Source: CAYMEK01 sp964389305
GTDB taxonomy: Bacteria; Spirochaetota; Spirochaetia; SZUA-6; DRHE01
Reading direction: 5' to 3'
Length of the DNA: 64,000 bases
Assembly (NCBI GenBank): GCA_964389305.1
Contig: CAYMEK010000015.1
Coordinates: 8,524 to 72,523, forward strand
The notes under the pieces were generated by a model that saw nothing but the letters and a program-made list of their open reading frames with translations, ran no database searches and was not told the origin of the DNA. Both the position numbers and the translations under genes were made by a program. Shown one piece after another: positions 58,198 through 64,000 of this stretch; within the stretch, counting starts at the first letter, position 1, and each line of letters begins with the position of its first letter.

Positions 58198-59403
58198 ATG
58201 CGGAAAGGGCTAATCGTTACCGTTATCCTGCTTCTGCCTCTCGGCTGTCTGGGAGCGGAGAAGTTTCGCTTCAAGTACGAGCAAGGCGAAAAATACAGGC
58301 TGGTGACTGAGGTCAATGAAGAGGTCTACTATAACGGCAGGCTGTCCCATCAAGCCAATATCCTCAACAAGGTGGCGGTAGAGACCCTGGATGTCCGTGG
58401 AGGTTCGGGATTGCTGTCCGCCACTTTTCTGACCTCCGAGCGCTCCTATGGCGTCGCGACCTCTTTCTCACTGAGCGAGGAGTACCGATCCCTTTTCTGG
58501 CGGGACGGCAGGGGCCGTTACGATATCGGGGTCGAGTACTTCATGCCGGTGGTACGCGGCGTGCCGACGTTTCCCGAAGAGGACATTGCCCCCGGCACGA
58601 GCTGGACAGCCGCCGGCGAGGAGGCCCACGACCTGCGGCGCAGCTTCGCCGTTCAGCACCCGGTACGCTTCCCCATCACCGTCGGCTACACCTACCGCGG
58701 TTCCGAGCAGCGGGACGGCAGGAAGCTGGAAGTGATTTCGATTCGCTACGAGGTGTTTCACCGTCTGGAAGGCCTGCGCAGCACCGGGGGCCTGGTCCCG
58801 GTGCGGATCACCGGTACTTCGGAACAAACCTATTACTGGGACACAGAGCAGGGAAAGCCCCACTCCTACGAGGAGGAGTTCGACTTCATCTTCCATCTCT
58901 CCAGCGGCGAATACGTTGAATACGTTGGAACGGCTCAGGGCCAGCTTTTGGAGTCCGCAGAGCTGGACAGGGAGCAGGTAGCTCAGGATATCGCCAGGGA
59001 GCTGGAGGACCGGGGCGTGGAAGACGCTACGGTGAGCGCCGGGGAGCAGGGAGTGACCTTGAGCCTGCAGAACATCCAGTTTGCCCCCAACTCGGCCCAG
59101 CTGAGGGCCTCCGAGCAGGCCAAGTTGCGTCAGATCGGAGAGATCCTGCAAGACTATCCCGACCGGGACATTCTGATCACCGGGCATACGGCCCGGGTTC
59201 CAGGGTACACGGAAAAAGACCATCAGCGCCTGTCCGAGCAGAGGGCTGCTGCGGTGGCGGATTTTCTGCTCTCACTGGGCGCGGTTCGGGAGATCCAGGT
59301 CACCACCCGGGGTATGGCGCATCGGGAGCCCCTGGCCGATAATGCGAGTGAAGAAGGAAGACGGCAGAACCGCCGGGTAGAGATCACCATCCTGGAGAAC
59401 TGA
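58198..59403 (+). CDS. OmpA-domain envelope protein
   Basis: A 401-residue exported protein. The signal region LIVTVILLLPLGCLGAEKF could be cut by signal peptidase I after LGA or lipidated at the cysteine. Residues ~20-270 are a beta-rich domain of unknown type. The C-terminus (~285-400) is an OmpA/MotB peptidoglycan-binding domain with IQFAPNSAQLRASEQAKL, ILITGHTARVPG, LSEQRAAAVADFLLS and EEGRRQNRRVEI. It likely links the outer membrane to peptidoglycan. Ribosome binding by AGGGGAGG just upstream is strong. Confidence 0.88.
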   Translation: MRKGLIVTVILLLPLGCLGAEKFRFKYEQGEKYRLVTEVNEEVYYNGRLSHQANILNKVAVETLDVRGGSGLLSATFLTSERSYGVATSFSLSEEYRSLFWRDGRGRYDIGVEYFMPVVRGVPTFPEEDIAPGTSWTAAGEEAHDLRRSFAVQHPVRFPITVGYTYRGSEQRDGRKLEVISIRYEVFHRLEGLRSTGGLVPVRITGTSEQTYYWDTEQGKPHSYEEEFDFIFHLSSGEYVEYVGTAQGQLLESAELDREQVAQDIARELEDRGVEDATVSAGEQGVTLSLQNIQFAPNSAQLRASEQAKLRQIGEILQDYPDRDILITGHTARVPGYTEKDHQRLSEQRAAAVADFLLSLGAVREIQVTTRGMAHREPLADNASEEGRRQNRRVEITILEN

Positions 59404-59414
59404 GGCTCGGGTGT

Positions 59415-60431
<1,017 letters not shown>

Positions 60432-60464
60432 CGCTTCCTCCTCAGTGCCCGATTCAAGGGTTGT

Positions 60465-60495
60465 AGTATAGTCCCGCTGTCCGTGAGCATGTCAA
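60465..60495 (-). promoter_or_regulatory. Possible promoter of ilvC
   Basis: On the minus strand, TTGACA (60495-60490) and TATACT (60470-60465), both excellent hexamers but with a 19-base spacer, longer than the ideal 17. The leader of about 28 bases contains the strong ribosome-binding site. No attenuator-like leader peptide rich in branched-chain codons is seen. Confidence 0.45.
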
Positions 60496-60543
60496 GGCGA
60501 GGTGTTTTTCAGGCGAGTTTCAGGCTCTCTCCGCCTGTGGGAG

Positions 60544-61602
60544 CTAAGGGTGCAGGATTACCTTGTAGGCCCGCTCCCGCTCCTTGTTCAGGGCGACTCG
60601 GAAGGCTTCCGGGGCTTGCCGCAGGGGAAAGCGGTGGGTGATGAGGGGTTTCACCACCACGGCTCCGGAGGCCAAGAGCTCGATGGCCCTGGGGAAGTCG
60701 CTGTACCTGTTGTTGGAGGAGCTGAGGATCCGGCGTTCGCCGCTGAACCAGATCGGCGCCACCGGCATCTGCTCGGCGTGTACGGCCAGAAGCACCAGGG
60801 AGCCTGACTTGTCGAGGATGGCCAGCCCGTCGTGAAGCGATTCGGCGCTTCCTACGGTGTCGATCACCGAATCCAGGCGTGTGTTTCGTTCCTGCAAGTG
60901 CCTGCGCAGCCCGCCGCTGGGCTCCTGCAGCGCCTCCTCGAGGCCCACTCTCCGGGCCAAATCGACCGCAACGGCGGACGTGTCGCAGCCGACGACCAGG
61001 GAAGCCCGCCGGGCGGCGACTTGAGCGGCCAGCATCCCTATGGGTCCCAGGCCGATTACCCCAAAGCGCTGACCGGGCTTCAGGCCGCTTGAGTCCACGG
61101 CGTGCACGGCCACGGCCAGTCCGTCGAGGAAAGTCGCTTCCTCGAAGGATATCGAAGGAGGAAGATCATACACGAAATCCTTCCAGATGTCGAACTGCTC
61201 GGCCATTCCCCCCGGATAGTAGGGCATCTCGGGCCAGCCGGCGCCGTGGCCGAAGTGCTCCATGGCTTCGCAAAGATTCTCCCTGCCGCTCCGGCAGTAC
61301 TCGCAATTCCCGCACGCTCTGTAAGCCAGCACGGCGACCCGCCTCTCCTGTTCCTGGACCAGGCCCGCTACCTCGTGACCCAGGACCAGGTTGGGCGGCG
61401 AGGGCACGTGCCGGCCGAGGGTGTGCAGGCTCCAGGGATTCTCTCCTTGAAAGTAACGAATATCGGAGCCGCAGATGCCGCAGGCACCCAGGGTTACACG
61501 GACCGCAGGCCCGCCGATCGCGGGAACCGGGATGCGGCGCACGGAAAGGCGCCCGGGTTTTTCAAGGACCACTGCCAGGGTCTCGTTCATACCACTTTCC
61601 AT
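60544..61602 (-). CDS. Zinc-dependent alcohol/polyol dehydrogenase (medium-chain family)
   Basis: A 352-residue medium-chain dehydrogenase. Catalytic zinc residues are in GACGICGSDIRYF and LVLGHEVAGLV, the structural zinc has four cysteines in CGNCEYCRSGRENLC, and the cofactor motif is IGLGPIGMLAAQVA. The sequence around the active site resembles sorbitol- or threonine-dehydrogenase-like enzymes, but the substrate is not certain. ATG 61602 (or 61590) begins within a few bases of the flavin oxidoreductase stop. The gene probably shares a transcript with that enzyme and the sugar permease. Confidence 0.87.
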   Translation of the reverse strand: MESGMNETLAVVLEKPGRLSVRRIPVPAIGGPAVRVTLGACGICGSDIRYFQGENPWSLHTLGRHVPSPPNLVLGHEVAGLVQEQERRVAVLAYRACGNCEYCRSGRENLCEAMEHFGHGAGWPEMPYYPGGMAEQFDIWKDFVYDLPPSISFEEATFLDGLAVAVHAVDSSGLKPGQRFGVIGLGPIGMLAAQVAARRASLVVGCDTSAVAVDLARRVGLEEALQEPSGGLRRHLQERNTRLDSVIDTVGSAESLHDGLAILDKSGSLVLLAVHAEQMPVAPIWFSGERRILSSSNNRYSDFPRAIELLASGAVVVKPLITHRFPLRQAPEAFRVALNKERERAYKVILHP

Positions 61603-61607
61603 TTTCT

Positions 61608-63578
61608 TCAGACGATTTTCGTCAGCAGGCTGGTTGCCTGCCAGTAGCTGTCGTGAACCGCCTCGTAGATCTTGCCCACCTTCAGGGCGTCCCCGAGGCT
61701 CAGGTACCTGCACCCGAGTCGCGGCCTGCTTCCCTCGACAGCGTGTTTCAGCGTCTCGTTGCTGCGGCCGCCGAGGGCCACGATCACCAGATCCGCCGGC
61801 AGGGGTGGCCCGTTCCGATCCGTGACCACACCCTCGACGTCCAGACGTATAAAACGGGTAGAAGTAAGGACTTCCACCTCCGCCTCCGCCACCAGGCGCA
61901 GGAGCGAGAGAGCCCCTACGGGCTCCAGGTCCAGGAGGATCGAGGGAGCCTGCTCGATAACGGTGATCCGGGCTCCGGCGCTGCGAAAGCAGAGGGCTGC
62001 CTCACAGCCCGAAGAGCCGCCGCCCAGCATGATTATCCGCCTGGCCGAGCTGTACTTCTCCAGGTCTAGGAGAAGCTCCCGAACCGGCAGGACCGGGTAG
62101 GGCAGGCCCGAAGGGATCTCCGGCAGGACGGGGAAGGAGCCGGTGGCATCGAATAACACCTCCGGAGCTTCCTTTTCCACCAGATCGAGGTCTACGGCCG
62201 TCCCCGTAACGACATCCACATCGGTCCTGGCAACCCGGTCCAGCAGGTGATCGAGGTACAGGCAGATGTCCTGTTTGAAGGGCTCCGAACGGGCCGTATT
62301 GAGCAGACCTCCCAGCCACTGTTCCCGCTCGAACAGGCGTACGGTAAAGCCCAGCTCGGCGGCCCTGAGCGCCGCTGTGATCCCGGCCGGGCCTCCACCC
62401 GCCACCAGCACGGTCTTACTCTCCGGCCGGCGGCAGGGGTGCACGGCAACGGCAAAAGAGGCCTCGTAGCCCAACCGGGGATTCACGGAGCAGCGTATCG
62501 TTTTGCCCTCCCGCACCCGGCCCAGGCAGCCCTGGTTGCAGCGTATGCAGGGACGTATCTCTTTAAGCGCTCCGCGCTCGACCTTGAGGGGAAGCTGCGG
62601 ATCGGCCAGCAAGGGCCTCGCCATCCCGATCAGATCGGCCGCCCCCTGGACGAGCAGCTGCTCGGCCAGCGGGGCCTCGTTTACCGAGCCCGTGAGGATG
62701 ACCGGGATGGCAGTGACTTTCTTCAGCCCCTTCGCCACGTCTTGCAGCAGGGCCCGGGGTTGGTAGAGGGGCTGTATGGTGTAGTCATTGCTTTCTGCCG
62801 TCCCGGCCGAGGTGTGAAGGTAATCGATCGCATCGCAGGGCAGCTCGCCGGCGATGCGCAGTACCTCCGCCTCCTCCAGCCCTCCCTCCACGAAGTCACC
62901 ACAACCCAGTCGCAGGCCAAGGATAACCCCGCGGCCGATTTCAGAGACTACCGCGGCTATGACTTCGAGAAGGATCAACTCCCGGCGCCTGCCATACTCA
63001 TCACTACGCCGGTTGGTGTAGGGGGAGAGGAACTGGTTGAGCAGATAGCCGTTGCCGGCGTGTATCTCCACACCGTCAAATCCGGCGGTTACGGCCCGCC
63101 GGGCCGAATGGGCGAAGGCCCGGATAACGGCGGCGATCTGTTCTCTGCTCAGCTCACGGCAGTCCGCAGTGGGGCCGCTCGGGAGGCGGGAAGGAGCTAC
63201 GGGCGGTCGGTTGTTGGCCTCGAAGCTGGACTGCCGGCCGGCGTGCCCGATTTGGGCGACCGCCAGGGTACCTGAGTTCTTTATGCCGTCGGCCAGGCTG
63301 CTCATGCCGGGAAGGAAGCGGTCGTGAAAGGCGGCGGGCTGCACCGCGGTGAACTTGCTGGCTATATCATCCACGTGAAAGGTTTCGGTGATCACGGCCG
63401 CCGCTCCCCCGGCCGCCGCGTTCGCGTAGTAGGCGAGCATCTGAGGGCTTACGCTCCCGTCGGGGGCGGCCAGGCGGGTGCTTACGGGCGCGAAGACGAT
63501 GCGGTTTCGCAGCAGCCGCCCTTTGAGGAGCAGGGGCTGGAGGAGCCTCGGAAAAGCCGGAGCATCGGGTTGGACCAT
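61608..63578 (-). CDS. Old-yellow-enzyme-type reductase with Fe-S and FAD domains
   Basis: A 656-residue protein of the 2,4-dienoyl-CoA reductase/trimethylamine dehydrogenase group. An N-terminal FMN TIM barrel (~1-340) has EIHAGNGYLLNQFLSPYTNR; a 4Fe-4S cluster is given by CIRCNQGCLGRVREGKTIRC; the C-terminal part has FAD/NAD motifs VAGGGPAGITAAL and IMLGGGSSGCEAAL. It reduces activated C=C bonds or similar groups. The substrate is unknown. Located between the sugar permease and the alcohol dehydrogenase on the same strand, likely one catabolic operon. Confidence 0.87.
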   Translation of the reverse strand: MVQPDAPAFPRLLQPLLLKGRLLRNRIVFAPVSTRLAAPDGSVSPQMLAYYANAAAGGAAAVITETFHVDDIASKFTAVQPAAFHDRFLPGMSSLADGIKNSGTLAVAQIGHAGRQSSFEANNRPPVAPSRLPSGPTADCRELSREQIAAVIRAFAHSARRAVTAGFDGVEIHAGNGYLLNQFLSPYTNRRSDEYGRRRELILLEVIAAVVSEIGRGVILGLRLGCGDFVEGGLEEAEVLRIAGELPCDAIDYLHTSAGTAESNDYTIQPLYQPRALLQDVAKGLKKVTAIPVILTGSVNEAPLAEQLLVQGAADLIGMARPLLADPQLPLKVERGALKEIRPCIRCNQGCLGRVREGKTIRCSVNPRLGYEASFAVAVHPCRRPESKTVLVAGGGPAGITAALRAAELGFTVRLFEREQWLGGLLNTARSEPFKQDICLYLDHLLDRVARTDVDVVTGTAVDLDLVEKEAPEVLFDATGSFPVLPEIPSGLPYPVLPVRELLLDLEKYSSARRIIMLGGGSSGCEAALCFRSAGARITVIEQAPSILLDLEPVGALSLLRLVAEAEVEVLTSTRFIRLDVEGVVTDRNGPPLPADLVIVALGGRSNETLKHAVEGSRPRLGCRYLSLGDALKVGKIYEAVHDSYWQATSLLTKIV

Positions 63579-63602
63579 GGGCCGCCTCTTCTCTGGGTGT
63601 AG

Positions 63603-64000
63603 CTAGAACTTCAGAGCTCCGGCGGACAGACCCTGAACCAGGTATTTCTGGGCGAAGAGCACGAACAGTATGCCGGGCAGAGCGGCGATAGTCCCGCCGG
63701 CGCAGATCTGGTTCCAGTGGACGAAGATGTCCCCTATGGCGTCGAAGCAGCCCACCGTGACCGGCTGGGCGCGGGAGGTGGAGGTGAACACGAAGGCGTA
63801 GATAAACTCGTTCCAGGTCCAGAGAAAGGAGATTATCGCCGAAGAGGCGATGCCGGTGGCGCTGACCGGCAGCACGATGCGCAGCAGCACCCCGGTGCGG
63901 GAGCAACCGTCCACGATACCGGCGTCCACCAGGTCGCGGGGAAAGCTGTCGAAGAAGCTCTTCATGATCAACACGGCGAAGGGGTAGGTCAGGTAGATGT
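63603..64000 (-). CDS. Sugar ABC transporter permease (MalG type), cut by window end
   Basis: The C-terminal ~130 residues of an inner-membrane permease of the CUT1 carbohydrate ABC family. The EAA loop, which contacts the ATPase, is visible as DAGIVDGCSRTGVLLRIVLP. Two hydrophobic segments follow (ASSAIISFLWTWNEFIYAF and AALPGILFVLFAQKYLVQGL). The frame is open to the window edge, so the N-terminus lies outside. Its stop is 24 bases before the reductase gene. Substrate-binding and first permease genes are expected further upstream. Confidence 0.85.
   Translation of the reverse strand, partial: IYLTYPFAVLIMKSFFDSFPRDLVDAGIVDGCSRTGVLLRIVLPVSATGIASSAIISFLWTWNEFIYAFVFTSTSRAQPVTVGCFDAIGDIFVHWNQICAGGTIAALPGILFVLFAQKYLVQGLSAGALKF

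Overview
The window is chromosomal DNA from a bacterium, most likely a free-living member of the Spirochaetota. This is an inference from the overall flavour of the proteins: a MoxR/Bat (von Willebrand factor A) operon, a divergent infA/dksA pair, many lipoproteins and TPR/HEAT proteins, and an OmpA-type envelope protein. No rRNA or other taxonomic marker is present. Most of the sequence is GC-rich, but about 15.8-28 kb is visibly less so. A run of 100 N at 1719-1818 is an assembly gap of unknown true size, so this is probably a draft or metagenome assembly. I see no CRISPR array, insertion sequence, prophage, rRNA or tRNA.

Layout. 1-2.7 kb (+): the end of radA, then a membrane protein with an FHA-like domain that runs into the gap, then a PIG-L/LmbE deacetylase that may belong to the same gene. 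2.8-6.5 kb (-): mtnA and a membrane-anchored HEAT-repeat protein. 6.7-7.8 kb (+): alr. 7.9-13.5 kb (-): a dihydroorotate dehydrogenase-like protein, a YbaK-type deacylase, adenosine deaminase, a TraB-family membrane protein and a TPR lipoprotein. 13.6-17.1 kb (+): a large envelope protein of unknown function, a one-domain HMA protein and a PlsC/PlsB-type acyltransferase. 17.1-26.5 kb (+): a lower-GC run of small stress, detoxification and modification genes (AhpD-like, YciI, Mop, inositol phosphatase family, M50 protease, AlkD-like, DinB-like, methyltransferase, HAD, two GNATs, an LspA variant, ferredoxin-nitroreductase, PIN-like), with the decayed tail of a DJ-1/PfpI gene.

26.8-33.4 kb: small RNA-binding and GNAT genes (-), then glnS, DUF1883, a 59-residue coiled-coil protein, a nitroreductase, a PEBP-like protein, an MTH938-like protein (-) and a solitary DNA methyltransferase. 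33.4-40.4 kb (-): the era-addB-addA operon. 40.5-52.7 kb: apbE, mtnP (-), a clpP-type protease with a secreted endonuclease-fold lipoprotein, then argJ followed by moxR-DUF58-batD-like-batA-batB-two TPR proteins and a Smr protein. 52.7-58.2 kb: infA (-) divergent from dksA, an unknown 127-residue protein, a metallo-beta-lactamase hydrolase (-), a multi-span membrane protein, then trmB and a degenerate DEAD-box protein (-). 58.2-64 kb: an OmpA-like protein, ilvC (-), and a catabolic-looking minus-strand set (sugar ABC permease, old-yellow-enzyme reductase, zinc alcohol dehydrogenase).

How the genes work together. MtnP and MtnA are consecutive enzymes of methylthioadenosine salvage, and adenosine deaminase adds purine salvage, though the genes are not contiguous. 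AddA and AddB form one nuclease-helicase. The moxR-bat genes form one envelope-stress module. The regulatory theme I find most striking is promoter placement. At least eight genes have a sigma-70-type promoter with a 17-18 base spacer whose -10 element ends only 6-10 bases before the start codon, with no recognisable Shine-Dalgarno sequence at most of them. This predicts leaderless or nearly leaderless mRNAs mixed with conventional ribosome-binding-site genes.
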